Part shown: in pieces, positions 8,299 to 17,121 of the stretch | Position numbering within the stretch: position 1 is the stretch's first letter | How the letters are laid out: every line of letters begins with the position of its first letter | Translations under genes and position numbers: made by a program | Notes under the pieces: model-generated | What the model was told of the DNA's origin: nothing | What the model saw: only the letters and a program-made list of their open reading frames with translations | The model's database searches: none | Source: GCA-020345945 sp964596985 | GTDB lineage: Archaea; Thermoproteota; Bathyarchaeia; RBG-16-48-13; GCA-020345945 | Reading direction: 5' to 3' | Assembly: GCA_964596985.1 (NCBI GenBank) | Contig: CAZQWG010000001.1 | Location: 248,001-312,000 of the forward strand | Length of the DNA stretch: 64,000 nt

Positions 8299-8727
8299 TC
8301 AAGATTGTTCTTGTGTTGGTGTCTCTTCGTATTCGCTTAGGATTTGACGTAGTTCTTTGCATAGGGCGAGTGCTTCCTCCGGTGTTTCGGCATTCTTGTA
8401 GATGGTGATGTCGTATAGTCCACCCATTCCTTCCCATTGTTTGTCGAGGAACAGTTTTAGGAGTTTGGCGGTGTTCTTGAGGCGGTTGTGTAGGTTTGTT
8501 GCGAGTTGGTCGATTTCTTTTATGATGTCTGGGTTTAGGTCACAGCCTTCAACGTCGATTTCCCATGCTGGTTTTCCGAAGAGGTGGATCATGGTTTCTA
8601 CCATGTAGTTGTCAGGGTCAGTTTTCAGGATGATTATGTTGCCTTCTTTTGTGTCGTATGATTCGTCGGGTTGGAGGTTTTTCAGATCATTGATAATGTT
8701 CTCGGAATTCTTGATCATCAGCTTCAC
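8299..8727 (-). CDS. Hypothetical protein, 142 aa
   Basis: An acidic, mostly helical protein of 142 residues with no transmembrane part and no motif I recognise. Its 3' end lies about 120 bases upstream of the tRNA-Tyr on the same strand, so the tRNA promoter lies in this gap or overlaps its end. Codon use is ordinary for the genes after 8 kb, unlike the C-rich block before. The reading frame is convincing, the role is not known. Confidence 0.55.
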   Translation of the reverse strand: MKLMIKNSENIINDLKNLQPDESYDTKEGNIIILKTDPDNYMVETMIHLFGKPAWEIDVEGCDLNPDIIKEIDQLATNLHNRLKNTAKLLKLFLDKQWEGMGGLYDITIYKNAETPEEALALCKELRQILSEYEETPTQEQS

Positions 8728-8840
8728 CAGAAGATCTGAGCAGTTTATCGTTTAAGCACCACCTATGACTCAAGTTGAGCCACTCAGGATACCCTAAGGA
8801 TATCGGTTCGCGGAACCGAAAAACAACGGAGGTCAGGAGG

Positions 8841-8879
8841 TTGTTCGTGAGAATCCTTTTTCAAGACTTTCACGAACAA
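8841..8879. promoter_or_regulatory. Long inverted repeat upstream of parB-like gene
   Basis: TTGTTCGTGA at 8841-8850 is repeated in inverse as TCACGAACAA at 8870-8879, a perfect 10-bp dyad with a 19-base spacer. It lies about 57 bases before the ParB-like start. The half-site GTTCGTGA/TCACGAAC recalls the GTGA/TCAC core of bacterial parS, so it may be a partition or autoregulatory site. It could also be an RNA hairpin. Confidence 0.5.
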
Positions 8880-8935
8880 AATGACGAAATCGATATGAAC
8901 CTGCCTTTTCTCTACGGTTCTCTGACGTGGCCTAT

Positions 8936-9946
8936 ATGTCTGATGAGGACCCTGAACCTCTGATAAAACATACAAAAATGACGCCAATTCCCATTGACCA
9001 AATAGTAGTGAGCGAACTTGGAAACCCCAGAGAAAAGATCAGCAGAGAAGTCGTTACTGATCTTGTCGAATCAATTAGGAGTGTTGGCACTGTTTTGGTG
9101 CCAATATTAGTCTATGAGAAAGGAAACAAGTATGTTCTGCTGGATGGTGAGAGAAGATGGCGCGCCATGTGCAAACTAGCTGAAGAACATCCTGAAGATC
9201 CAAAATTCAAGACAATTCCAGCGAACGTCATTAGAGAGAAGATCTCCCCTGAAGAGAATCTACGTTTGATGATAAACATTCATCAAAGTAGAAGAGACTG
9301 GAGTACTGGAGCACAAGCTGAAGCACTTGGGAATCTGATGAAGCTCAAGGGTTTCAATTTAGAACAAGCCTTTGACAGAAGAAGAGAATTAATAGAAATT
9401 ACCGGAATGGGTAGGACCGAACTTGATGAGGCTTTGGATTTCTTATCAATGCCCAAGGATCTAAGGAATAAGTGCTTATCAGGCGAACTTGATGAGTATT
9501 ATTTAATACTTCTGGGCAGGAATTTACGTTCGTGTGAGAGGACATTTCCAGAATTCGAGAAGAAATTTAGTCGAGAAGTAGTTGTAAAGAGAGTCTACTC
9601 AAAAATAGATCGGGGGATCATTCAAAGGGCTAGATCATTAAACAGAATAGCGCGATGTGTTCGTCTTTGCATTCGATACAATAATGATCAAGCTTTCTTC
9701 GAGAGTTTTGATAAGTTCCTGAAAAATCCAAGAATGACATTGGAGGAATTTCAGCAAGCTATCGAAAAACAGGTTGAACCAGGGGTCATAGAAGACGAAT
9801 TTCTAGACATATGTGAGAATACCCTTGAGTATCTGGAGCGTTTTTCAGGGAACTATCCCGAAAGTAGTGTCTCCATTCTTCAAGAAATTCGACGAGTTTT
9901 AAACGACACGCTACCTCGGGAGAAAGACAGGACCGAGGTCGATTAA
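8936..9946 (+). CDS. ParB-like nuclease/partition protein
   Basis: The N-terminal ParB/sulfiredoxin domain is clear: PIPIDQIVVSELGNPRE (residues 15-31 from this ATG), then VLLDGERRWRAM near residue 65 (the GERR box that binds CTP in ParB). A helical part follows from about residue 110 to 220 (EITGMGRTELDEALDFLSMP resembles the ParB helix-turn-helix), and then a C-terminal tail. ParB proteins load on a centromere-like site or regulate transcription. A perfect inverted repeat stands just upstream. No ParA is adjacent; instead an unknown gene follows after 5 bases. The start at 8936 is preferred over the GTG at 8927. Confidence 0.8.
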   Translation: MSDEDPEPLIKHTKMTPIPIDQIVVSELGNPREKISREVVTDLVESIRSVGTVLVPILVYEKGNKYVLLDGERRWRAMCKLAEEHPEDPKFKTIPANVIREKISPEENLRLMINIHQSRRDWSTGAQAEALGNLMKLKGFNLEQAFDRRRELIEITGMGRTELDEALDFLSMPKDLRNKCLSGELDEYYLILLGRNLRSCERTFPEFEKKFSREVVVKRVYSKIDRGIIQRARSLNRIARCVRLCIRYNNDQAFFESFDKFLKNPRMTLEEFQQAIEKQVEPGVIEDEFLDICENTLEYLERFSGNYPESSVSILQEIRRVLNDTLPREKDRTEVD

Positions 9947-9951
9947 TAACA

Positions 9952-11043
9952 ATGCCCTCCGTATTTGATCGACTCGGTGATGATGAGAAAGAAAGCTATC
10001 AATCTGATCAGGAAAAGGGACACCATATTCCAAATGTACTTGTCAATAATGTGGGGAATTTGAAAAATGTGAGATATAAGAAGGTATTGAACAAGTTCTA
10101 TAGAAATTATCTTCCAACTTATTTTTCTGGGTGGCAGGACGAGTACGAATTTATCACCAACACAATTTGTGAGATTGCCATATATTTTGGGTCCAGTAAT
10201 CTTGAACCCTTTTTCCGCAGTTTGAAGAGGATGGCAGAAACTGCAATCTTCATTGAGAAAGACGCTAGAGAGAGTTTCATACACTCATTTCAAGTGTTTC
10301 TCCTAGGTTCAGTGATCTTGGATTGTTTCTATCAAGATTTCAAGAAATGGTATTCAACCAGACTCTGTCTTTCAGAAGAGTCTTGCCTTGAAGTTTCATG
10401 GTTCATGACTAGTATATTTCATGACTCTTACAAAGTGCTTGAGACAATCGACGAAGAAGAGGACAATATCGCAAGAACTAGAAGACACCGATTCTTGAAT
10501 AGAAAGAAACATCTCGAAGCAGTCAGTTCGATGTATGTTTATCTGAAGGGAGGAAAGGATCCAGCGAAATGGACAACATCGACAATTGACATACATAATC
10601 AAACACTCACGAGGCTATTACTTGAACACTCAAGGAAAACAAAAGATCATGGAGTTCTCAGCGCACTTCTATTAATGGAACATCTCTTTGAGTCTTCTGA
10701 GATGTGTCCTCACATAGTCATTTCTGCATTAGCGATAGCTAGCCACAATCGACTTTTTAGGTCGACACTCATACAACGCAAATATTTTCCAATAGATATA
10801 TCGAGATTCCCTCTAACCTATTTGTTGCTTTATTGCGATGCAGCTCACGAATGGCAGAGGTATACTGAACTTGATCATGAAACATGGCTATGCAACATTT
10901 CCGTGAGTAACAGGAGTTTTGGATGCGAAGTTTTTATTGACAATGAAGAAGTGGTCAAACTGAAGGCAAAAGAATTCAGAGAACTTGAGGAGTATCTTCT
11001 AAGGAAACACATACAGTTGAAATATTCGTTGCAGATCTACTAG
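9952..11043 (+). CDS. Hypothetical protein paired with ParB-like gene
   Basis: A 363-residue protein, mostly helical, beginning 5 bases after the ParB-like stop, so the two form an operon. It contains FMTSIFHDSYKVLETI (around residue 146) and further His/Asp-containing helices (LLMEHLF, LLYCDAAHEW). HD-like His-Asp spacing (FHD...) is suggestive, but a complete HD motif set is not assured. No membrane segment. I do not recognise the family; the conserved-looking acidic and histidine residues are compatible with a metal-dependent hydrolase fold. Confidence 0.6.
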   Translation: MPSVFDRLGDDEKESYQSDQEKGHHIPNVLVNNVGNLKNVRYKKVLNKFYRNYLPTYFSGWQDEYEFITNTICEIAIYFGSSNLEPFFRSLKRMAETAIFIEKDARESFIHSFQVFLLGSVILDCFYQDFKKWYSTRLCLSEESCLEVSWFMTSIFHDSYKVLETIDEEEDNIARTRRHRFLNRKKHLEAVSSMYVYLKGGKDPAKWTTSTIDIHNQTLTRLLLEHSRKTKDHGVLSALLLMEHLFESSEMCPHIVISALAIASHNRLFRSTLIQRKYFPIDISRFPLTYLLLYCDAAHEWQRYTELDHETWLCNISVSNRSFGCEVFIDNEEVVKLKAKEFRELEEYLLRKHIQLKYSLQIY

Positions 11044-11128
11044 ATAGCAAAAACATGTTTGATAGAGAACCATGACTACAAACACAAAATAGTGGAGGAC
11101 AGTTCCCTCTTCAAATAATATAGAGACA

Positions 11129-12469
11129 TCATGTTTTCTGAAAGAATAGAACGCTTTCAGTTTTCATTACGTTTCTAATACCTTCAATTGGACGGATGAA
11201 CTTTTTCGCTAATAGCAAATCATGTTTCTTACAGATCTTGATTAGCTCATCTTCCAACATAGTTTCCATTCCATTTAGTGCTCGCTGAAGTTGGGCTGTG
11301 TTGGATCCAATGACTACCACACAGAATCTTCTAGTGTCTAGAACGCGACTCATTTCTTGAGCTACTTTATCCATATCTTTGAGATAATTTGTCACTTTGG
11401 TTTTCAGATCAGGACCGTGTAAGCCTATCATTTTTTGTCTAAGTCGCTCTACGTCGTAACCCATGTACTCTAGTTGTGGTTGGTCTCCTTCTAGGTAGTC
11501 GATTGCAAATGAGTAGGGTGGTGAAGTGATTATCCCATCGATTTCTCCATCGCTAATCTGTTCGATGTCTCCTGATAGGCGCTTTAGATCTCTTGCATCG
11601 CCTTCCGCAATTCGTATCTGTCCGAGTTTGAGTCTCATATCCTTTCGTACGCTTGTGAAGCTCTCGATGGCTTGAACGTATCGTTCTAGCACTATTGGAA
11701 ATAGCTCACGAGCACTTTTAGTTTTCCTTCGTCTTGCGTAGCCGACTGCATCTAGATAGGCGAGTTCGAGAATTCTTTTGATGTTTTCAGTGTCCATCAA
11801 GTTAGGGAGACGTACATCACTGTCTAGTTTGGATATGGAAGTTTGAGTTGTTGTGTCGAGGTGTATGGGTCGTTTCTGGAAGAAATACTCATAGATCTCT
11901 GCAGATTTCTTAGCACATCCTTGAAGAGCTTGTGGATCAAGTTGAAGAGCGTCTCGTTTTGCTCGGGCCATCATGCAACAGAAGGGACTCATTTCAACGC
12001 CTATTGAATCCAGACCGATCACTGATGCTTCTATGTTGGTAGTCGCGCTTCCTGTCATTGGATCGAGGACGGCGTCTCCTTCTTTCAGTTGCATTATGTT
12101 CATTATGGCTTTGATTAGTTGTGGATGGAATTTCCCTCGGTAGGGGAATAGTCCGTGGGTTGCGTATCCAGTCTTGTACTTGTAGACTTCGAAGAAGGCT
12201 TTTCGACGGGCAGAGGAGTTCTTGTCAACTTTCAGAGAGTCTCCGCCACATAGTTTGTAATGGTAGGTTTCTTTCCCGTCAACTAGCCAGAAGTAGGCTC
12301 CTCTTTTCACTAGCTCCTTCTTGGACAGGCTGTTGAATTCTGCGAGAGCGAGTTCGAGTTCATATATCTGATTGACTCCAGGCAGTAACTTGTATCCTTG
12401 AGGCAACAAATCCTTGGGTACATTAGGTATGGAGATCTCTTGAGGTGTTTCTGGTTCTTCTTGTTTCAA
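11129..12469 (-). CDS. DNA methyltransferase (N4-cytosine/N6-adenine type)
   Basis: S-adenosylmethionine-dependent DNA amino-methyltransferase. The cofactor motif DPMTGSATT is at residues 136-144, with a following acidic turn GVEMSP. The catalytic motif IV reads TSPPYS near residue 315. The serine favours N4-cytosine methylation. Motif I precedes motif IV by about 175 residues, leaving room for a target-recognition domain between them (alpha-like order). It is divergent from the BglII/BamHI-like endonuclease starting at 12666, so together they make a type II restriction-modification system whose methylase protects host DNA. Confidence 0.85.
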   Translation of the reverse strand: MKQEEPETPQEISIPNVPKDLLPQGYKLLPGVNQIYELELALAEFNSLSKKELVKRGAYFWLVDGKETYHYKLCGGDSLKVDKNSSARRKAFFEVYKYKTGYATHGLFPYRGKFHPQLIKAIMNIMQLKEGDAVLDPMTGSATTNIEASVIGLDSIGVEMSPFCCMMARAKRDALQLDPQALQGCAKKSAEIYEYFFQKRPIHLDTTTQTSISKLDSDVRLPNLMDTENIKRILELAYLDAVGYARRRKTKSARELFPIVLERYVQAIESFTSVRKDMRLKLGQIRIAEGDARDLKRLSGDIEQISDGEIDGIITSPPYSFAIDYLEGDQPQLEYMGYDVERLRQKMIGLHGPDLKTKVTNYLKDMDKVAQEMSRVLDTRRFCVVVIGSNTAQLQRALNGMETMLEDELIKICKKHDLLLAKKFIRPIEGIRNVMKTESVLFFQKT

Positions 12470-12665
12470 GTCTGATACATTCTCTCACAGATTTGAGTCG
12501 ATAGAGTATCGTGACTGTTTCTTATCAAAGGTTCTGGTTCTATCCAATTCATCATCATGAATCCATCTAACCAATCGAGGACCATCTAGGCGAATAGGAG
12601 AAGACGTTATTTAAGCACCGCCACAGAACAGGGTACACATTTGATGATAGGAGAGGAGCACTCAT

Positions 12666-13274
12666 TTGAGAATTGTAAAAATTGAATTGTTGATTGATGC
12701 TGGTGAATTTTCTAATTCACCAGAATGGGATAAGATCAGAAAGGATATAGTTCAATCCATTGAATCGATGGATTGGCCTCCTGGTTCAGGTAGTTTCACC
12801 ATCTACCCAGAAAAGGGAAAAAGGCGTGGAGAAGGCAACGGTGTCAGACCGATACGGGATATGTTCGTTTCGAAGATGGATGAGTTGGGATGGGATCTTG
12901 AGACTCCACTTGACATTGCTACACGTCGTAGACCAGGACCTATTGACGCCGCATATAGAGTCGATGAAAAATACTTTGCAGTCGAATGGGAAACAGGGAA
13001 CATTGCTTCTAGCCATCGAGCTGTGAACAAGATGGCTTTGGGTATCTTTGAGGGATTTCTGATCGGAGGGGCATTAGTACTGCCTACGCGTCAGTTATAT
13101 CGGTACTTGACTGATCGCGTAGGAAATCTTGAGGAACTAGAACCCTATTTTCCTCTGTGGAAAGCACTGAAATGCAAAGAAGGCATTTTAGCTATAATAG
13201 CTGTAGAACATGACGAAACTAGTCTCGATGTACCGAGAATACGGAAAGGAACCGATGGTCGAGCCCTTGCATAG
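12666..13274 (+). CDS. Type II restriction endonuclease, BglII/BamHI-like
   Basis: A 202-residue PD-(D/E)xK nuclease. IDAAYRVDEKYFAVEWETGN (about residues 92-111) carries the active-site acids; the second half is EWET where many relatives have ExK/ExE, as in BglII/BamHI-like enzymes. SSHRAVNKM follows, a conserved block of BglII/BstYI-type enzymes. The gene is divergent from the methylase, separated by 196 bases that should hold both promoters. The start is a TTG after GGAG. The recognition sequence cannot be predicted from sequence alone. Confidence 0.75.
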   Translation: MRIVKIELLIDAGEFSNSPEWDKIRKDIVQSIESMDWPPGSGSFTIYPEKGKRRGEGNGVRPIRDMFVSKMDELGWDLETPLDIATRRRPGPIDAAYRVDEKYFAVEWETGNIASSHRAVNKMALGIFEGFLIGGALVLPTRQLYRYLTDRVGNLEELEPYFPLWKALKCKEGILAIIAVEHDETSLDVPRIRKGTDGRALA

Positions 13275-13450
13275 TTCTCAACTGAATCTGAAGATGACAT
13301 TGTAGTCATGCAAGATTGAGATGCTTCTAAATTCTTTGGCAGAAGACATAATCTTCGTTTGAGTAATTGCCTCCTTGTTGTCATAATCTCTAGCATCGTT
13401 TGGGGTTAGCATCAATTTTCTCGTAAACACTATGTTAATATAGTGACAAT

Positions 13451-13465
13451 ATCATACAGTATGAT
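13451..13465. promoter_or_regulatory. 15-bp palindrome, putative operator
   Basis: ATCATACAGTATGAT is a 7-1-7 palindrome ending 11 bases before the ATG of the following 98-residue gene, overlapping the expected promoter-proximal region. It is probably an operator, perhaps for the product of that gene or of the restriction system. Confidence 0.45.
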
Positions 13466-13475
13466 AGTGTTATGA

Positions 13476-13772
13476 ATGGTAATAGTAAGAAAGACTGTAG
13501 CAATCAATCCCACCATGGATGAATATGTTAGAAAAACATGGGCCATTATGATTGAGGGGGGATATGACTTCAGTTATTCGAGCGCGTTGAATTATATGTT
13601 ACTTTGTTCGATATGTCTTGTATCAAACCAAGGCATAGATGAAGAGTCAACAAAGACTTTGAGAGGTTTTCTTGAAGATACGAGGACGATTAGGGAATTA
13701 GATCTTGAAGACTATTTGAATAGAATAAGAGAACTGACGAGAACTGAAGCCGAGGATCCAACTAAAGTCTGA
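13476..13772 (+). CDS. Small hypothetical protein, possible RHH regulator
   Basis: A 98-residue protein. The first 45 residues (VRKTVAINPTMDEYVRKTWAIMI as a strand followed by helices) could form a ribbon-helix-helix DNA-binding fold, but the match is weak. A palindrome stands directly before the start. Its place after the restriction gene suggests it could be a controller of the R-M system, which is inference only. Confidence 0.5.
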   Translation: MVIVRKTVAINPTMDEYVRKTWAIMIEGGYDFSYSSALNYMLLCSICLVSNQGIDEESTKTLRGFLEDTRTIRELDLEDYLNRIRELTRTEAEDPTKV

Positions 13773-13908
13773 GAAAAGCATATCTCGTCCTAGATTTGAA
13801 TTCGCCATACCACACGTATCTATGATCTACCAATAATTCAGTTTCCGCTGTTCGTTTTCGTGTAATACATTTTGACGGCTTTTTATACTCTATCAGGCTG
13901 AGTCAGTC

Positions 13909-14286
13909 TCACAGCATGGGAATCCTGATATAGGCTAGTAATACCGTCACCGATAGAACCGAAATCGAGCCATACAAGAAGAAACAGAACTGATAGAATT
14001 GCTTAGGAAGAGATACTTTGAAGAGATAGAACACTATTGCAATTATTGCAACTATTGTACCGATATTCAGGTACCACTGGAACCATTCTGGGATCTGAGT
14101 CCACTTCCAATAGAAGGCTTGCCACAGAAGAAATGCATTCGCAGCAATCCCAGGTCTGCCTATGTGTCCTTGTCGGATTTCAGCGATACCAACAACCAGA
14201 AGAGCGAGAATACCGAGAATTGAGATCGGTTCAGGTATGAAGATAAATTGCTCAACCATAAGCCGGGGCATCATTACATTTCTCAC
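13909..14286 (-). CDS. Small membrane protein
   Basis: A 125-residue protein with four hydrophobic stretches (about residues 15-37, 45-57, 65-88 and 97-122). No catalytic motif and no recognised family. It follows the small basic-protein gene at 14597 on the same strand after 29 bases, so the two are probably co-transcribed. Confidence 0.6.
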   Translation of the reverse strand: MRNVMMPRLMVEQFIFIPEPISILGILALLVVGIAEIRQGHIGRPGIAANAFLLWQAFYWKWTQIPEWFQWYLNIGTIVAIIAIVFYLFKVSLPKQFYQFCFFLYGSISVLSVTVLLAYIRIPML

Positions 14287-14315
14287 CTATCAGGTTATTC
14301 ATCGCAATCAATTAG

Positions 14316-14597
14316 CTAGGCTTTCCTTCGATTTCTATGAAAGAGCTTAAGATTGGGTCGGTATCGCTTCGCGTATTTTTTAGCGCCTTCAGTGAATCCT
14401 CGTTTTGAAACGATCTCCGTTCTCCCTTTTCGAGCTTCTCGCATGACATCTGTTTTACCCATTGGTCTACTCCAATTCTTCACTTCACCAGACGTTTTCC
14501 CTCGTACATAGTCTGGTCGTCCAGGTCCGCCAACATGACGCCCTCTATGTGCTCTGGCTTTACGACGCTCGTATCTTTTCCAAGACATGTCAATCAC
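14316..14597 (-). CDS. Small basic protein, unknown
   Basis: A 93-residue very basic protein (KRYERRKARAHRGRH near the N-terminus). The middle reads KNWSRPMGKTDVMREAR, GRTEIVSKRGFTEGAKKYAK. The strongly positive charge suggests nucleic-acid binding; a toxin-like RNase fold is possible but not supported by a full motif. A 25-base palindrome lies about 40 bases upstream, between this gene and the divergent ArsR-like regulator. Confidence 0.55.
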   Translation of the reverse strand: MIDMSWKRYERRKARAHRGRHVGGPGRPDYVRGKTSGEVKNWSRPMGKTDVMREARKGRTEIVSKRGFTEGAKKYAKRYRPNLKLFHRNRRKA

Positions 14598-14637
14598 CTA
14601 CTACATTGATTTTTATATATAAAAACTTTTGTTATAT

Positions 14638-14662
14638 GCTTATATGCAATATGCATATAAGC
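14638..14662. promoter_or_regulatory. 25-bp dyad operator candidate
   Basis: GCTTATATGCA, a 3-base spacer ATA, then TGCATATAAGC form a perfect 11-3-11 inverted repeat. An AT-rich TATA-like run (TTTTATATATAAAAAC) lies between it and the minus-strand gene start at 14597. The arms contain TATA-like sequence, so a bound dimer would block the basal promoter. Confidence 0.55.
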
Positions 14663-14875
14663 GAGATATCTCTAAACACTATTTGCATCTCTATGATGAT
14701 CAGTATTGAAAAAGTCAGAGATGTCATTTGTTTGGGTCGACTGGAAGACGCAAGAAGCGGAAGGAATGCGCCAAAATATGACCTGCATTTGGGTAATTCA
14801 TTTAAGTACCTAAATTGATAGGTGTATGTCAAGACATATAGAATATAGAAAAGAATTTGTGAGGCAAAAAGAAAA

Positions 14876-15202
14876 TTGACAGATCAACCAGGAAAAGGCG
14901 ACCTGGCCTATTTGATCATGCATCCGGTTCGACGAAAGATAATCGGAAAGCTAAGACATAGCGGTCCAGGCAGTATGTACATATCTCAGTTGGCTGACGA
15001 GATGAAATTGAGTCATGGATTGGTAAGCTATCATCTCACTAAGCTTTCACAACAGGGACTAGTTGAAGACAAATTGGAATTGGGAAAAACAAAAGATGGA
15101 AATTACAAAGCTATAAGATCTTATCACACAACATCGAAACTTGAAAAAGAGATCAAGAAGATTTGCAATGAACTGGAGCTGAGTTCAGAATCAGGTAACT
15201 AG
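14876..15202 (+). CDS. ArsR-like winged-helix regulator
   Basis: A 108-residue winged helix-turn-helix protein. LAYLIMHPVRRKIIGKLR begins helix 1, and MYISQLADEMKLSHGLVSYHLTKLSQQGLVE (two helices) is the typical ArsR DNA-reading block at residues 37-67. No metal-binding cysteines are visible, so the signal is not a thiol-bound metal. The start is TTG at 14876; a competing ATG at 14826 is in another frame. The dyad at 14638-14662 is a plausible target. Confidence 0.75.
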   Translation: MTDQPGKGDLAYLIMHPVRRKIIGKLRHSGPGSMYISQLADEMKLSHGLVSYHLTKLSQQGLVEDKLELGKTKDGNYKAIRSYHTTSKLEKEIKKICNELELSSESGN

Positions 15203-15238
15203 CTACAACTTAGTTTTTATCATCACAACATCGGATAA

Positions 15239-15658
15239 CTAATCAACATACGATAGCTTTATTGCACTCTCTAAGCTTCGCACAATTCTCCTGAAGAACT
15301 TTTCCCCCCATTTTAAGATCTCACGAGCTTGCCTATCTTCATGTCCAATTTCGGAATATTCAGGAAAAATGATACATTCACTTTTGGGGTCTTCAGATAC
15401 CTCCAACTCAAGATGTTCGCCTACATGAATTGGAGACCAAATGCTTACTTCAGCATCTTTTCTTTTAATTCGCATCCAAAGATAGAGATCGGATTCAGGC
15501 GTCACATCTCCAAAGTGTTCAAGAATTCCTTTATCATTACGGAGGGAACTGTCCTCCACTAGGAAAAAATCGTCTATCTTGGCGGGTGCTCCCGCAGAAT
15601 TGAGGAGGCGATTCAGATCTGCAAAGAACTCTTTTACTGAAGACTCTGGATTAGACAC
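15239..15658 (-). CDS. Hypothetical protein, 139 aa
   Basis: A soluble, acidic 139-residue protein. The pattern LYLWMRIKRKDAEVSIW then a C-terminal helix (REILKWGEKFFRRIVRSLE) suggests an alpha/beta fold. No family recognised. Convergent with the ArsR-like gene. Confidence 0.5.
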   Translation of the reverse strand: MSNPESSVKEFFADLNRLLNSAGAPAKIDDFFLVEDSSLRNDKGILEHFGDVTPESDLYLWMRIKRKDAEVSIWSPIHVGEHLELEVSEDPKSECIIFPEYSEIGHEDRQAREILKWGEKFFRRIVRSLESAIKLSYVD

Positions 15659-15806
15659 ATGCCTCCCCCGAATTAATATAGATTACATATATCCAATAGA
15701 CCATATAGTGTAATAAAAACCTTATTATGCTACATATTCTATAGGGTATATCAATGATGTTGTTATAGAGAAAATCAAAATTCCTTTAATGGGGAGAGAT
15801 TACATA

Positions 15807-16052
15807 ATGTCCGAGGACGAGTTTCCTGTTTCGAGCACTCTAAAAGTGATTGAAGGCAAGACGATCAGGAAGAGTGATAGGTGGTGGAGCGCCGTAGTCC
15901 TGCTAGACAGTTTTGGTCGAAGGCAAGTTTGCTTTTATCTTTGGCAAAAAAGAGGTGATACTTGGAAGAGACAACACAAATTCCTGATTCGTAATAAAGG
16001 AGATTGGGAATTGATTAAAAAAGCTGCTGAAGAACTCCTGAAGAAGCTTTGA
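15807..16052 (+). CDS. Small hypothetical protein, 81 aa
   Basis: Starts at the second ATG (15807). The product has a beta-rich middle (WWSAVVLLDSFGRRQVCFYLWQKR) and a C-terminal amphipathic helix ending KKL. An AT-rich region with a TATA-like stretch precedes it. No family recognised; the size fits a small transcription-linked or DNA-linked protein. Confidence 0.5.
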   Translation: MSEDEFPVSSTLKVIEGKTIRKSDRWWSAVVLLDSFGRRQVCFYLWQKRGDTWKRQHKFLIRNKGDWELIKKAAEELLKKL

Positions 16053-16105
16053 GATCTTGATTCTTGACTAGTCAGATTAAAAGAGTCTAATCACCATAGT
16101 AAATA

Positions 16106-16327
16106 TTGAATTCTGGGTTCATTTCTGAACTGGACCGCGTGGTTGTCTTGGCGGTCAGGCGTGGGTTTCCATTCGCCTTCTACTATGATCCTGAGTTTCT
16201 GCCTGCGGTTCCCGAACTGATTCTCTCAGGCTTCATCTTGGACTTCATATTCTGGTTCATCGTCAGCTACGCGTTATTGAGTTTGGCTGGGAGTATTGGG
16301 CGATACCTGAGTTGCCGTAGTCTGTGA
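16106..16327 (+). CDS. Possible single-pass membrane protein
   Basis: A 73-residue frame from TTG. Residues 38-62 (LSGFILDFIFWFIVSYALLSLAG) are one strong membrane segment followed by basic residues. No family. It runs directly into TLR copy 1, so the C-terminus may be a repeat-generated truncation. Confidence 0.35.
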   Translation: MNSGFISELDRVVVLAVRRGFPFAFYYDPEFLPAVPELILSGFILDFIFWFIVSYALLSLAGSIGRYLSCRSL

Positions 16328-16340
16328 AGAAGGTGATACT

Positions 16341-16412
16341 TCGGTGTCCGCTGTCAGCCTTCGTACTGGACATGAAAAACAGTCTGCTAAGTTAAGTTAC
16401 CTTGGGTACACT
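16341..16412 (-). repeat. TLR repeat copy 1
   Basis: Minus-strand reading: CAAGGTAACTTAACTTAGCA (5' arm), 30 variable bases, then GAAGGCTGACAGCGGACACC (core). No T-arm-like part. The 5' arm has drifted from the tRNA-like consensus. Confidence 0.7.
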
Positions 16413-16657
16413 AAACCTGGTAGTCAGGTTGGTATGTGTTTTCGTTCTTTAGTCTTTATTGCGGTTTCCAAGTCATTTCTGTTCCGTAGTTCTCGCTTGG
16501 ATGATTGGCTTCGACACGGATATCTGCGATTGGCTGGAGAACGAGTGCCCCCGAGTCGCCGGATACCGGAGCCATCGTATGCTCATCGATAAGATGGGGA
16601 GACTACGCTATATGCACTTCCTCATACTCCCCAAAGGAAATACAGAAGCTCGCAAGA

Positions 16658-16921
16658 ATGTCACTATCTAACTTCCGAGTCTCAAGAGAAAAGTGGCTGA
16701 AGAACACCAAGGAGCTGAAGATTTGTGAAATGCTGAGGAGTCTCGACGAGGCTACCGCGTTCGCCGAGTTCCTATTGACGGAGCGCCGGCGCCACCAAGA
16801 CGACTTCCGGCAGATTAACCGAACCTTAGCGAGGATTGAGAAGAAATTCGGGGTCAAGATCGACATCGAAGAGAACACGGTTGCAGGAGTGAAAGTCACC
16901 GAGACTTGGATTGAAGTCTGA
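16658..16921 (+). CDS. Hypothetical helical protein, 87 aa
   Basis: Start chosen at ATG 16658 (MSLSNFRVSREKWLKN), because the reading frame before it lies partly in non-coding sequence. The product is helical and charged with a C-terminal beta segment (EENTVAGVKVTETWIEV). Its stop overlaps the ATG of the zinc-ribbon gene (TGATG), so they are co-translated. Unknown family. Confidence 0.5.
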   Translation: MSLSNFRVSREKWLKNTKELKICEMLRSLDEATAFAEFLLTERRRHQDDFRQINRTLARIEKKFGVKIDIEENTVAGVKVTETWIEV

Positions 16922-17121
16922 TGCCGAAGCGTGGAAGACCCGGAACTCTTCTAGAGCAGAATGAAATCAGCCTGCTAGTTCCTAAGCCCCCACTCTGCAT
17001 TTGTGGATCAACGAGTTACGCCTATTCGATCCACGGGTCATATGTTCGAGCCATATGCCGTAAATGCGGATTCCAGCGCAGATTCTACCCCAATCTGAAC
17101 CGGTGGGGGACCAAGCATTGA
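16921..17121 (+). CDS. Zinc-ribbon protein, 66 aa
   Basis: Two cysteine knuckles, CICG (residues 26-29) and CRKCG (43-47), make a zinc ribbon. The C-terminus QRRFYPNLNRWGTKH is nearly repeated by the fragment at 19731-19832, so this gene has been partly duplicated 2.7 kb away. Translationally coupled to the preceding gene. Probably binds nucleic acid or a protein partner. Confidence 0.6.
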   Translation: MPKRGRPGTLLEQNEISLLVPKPPLCICGSTSYAYSIHGSYVRAICRKCGFQRRFYPNLNRWGTKH

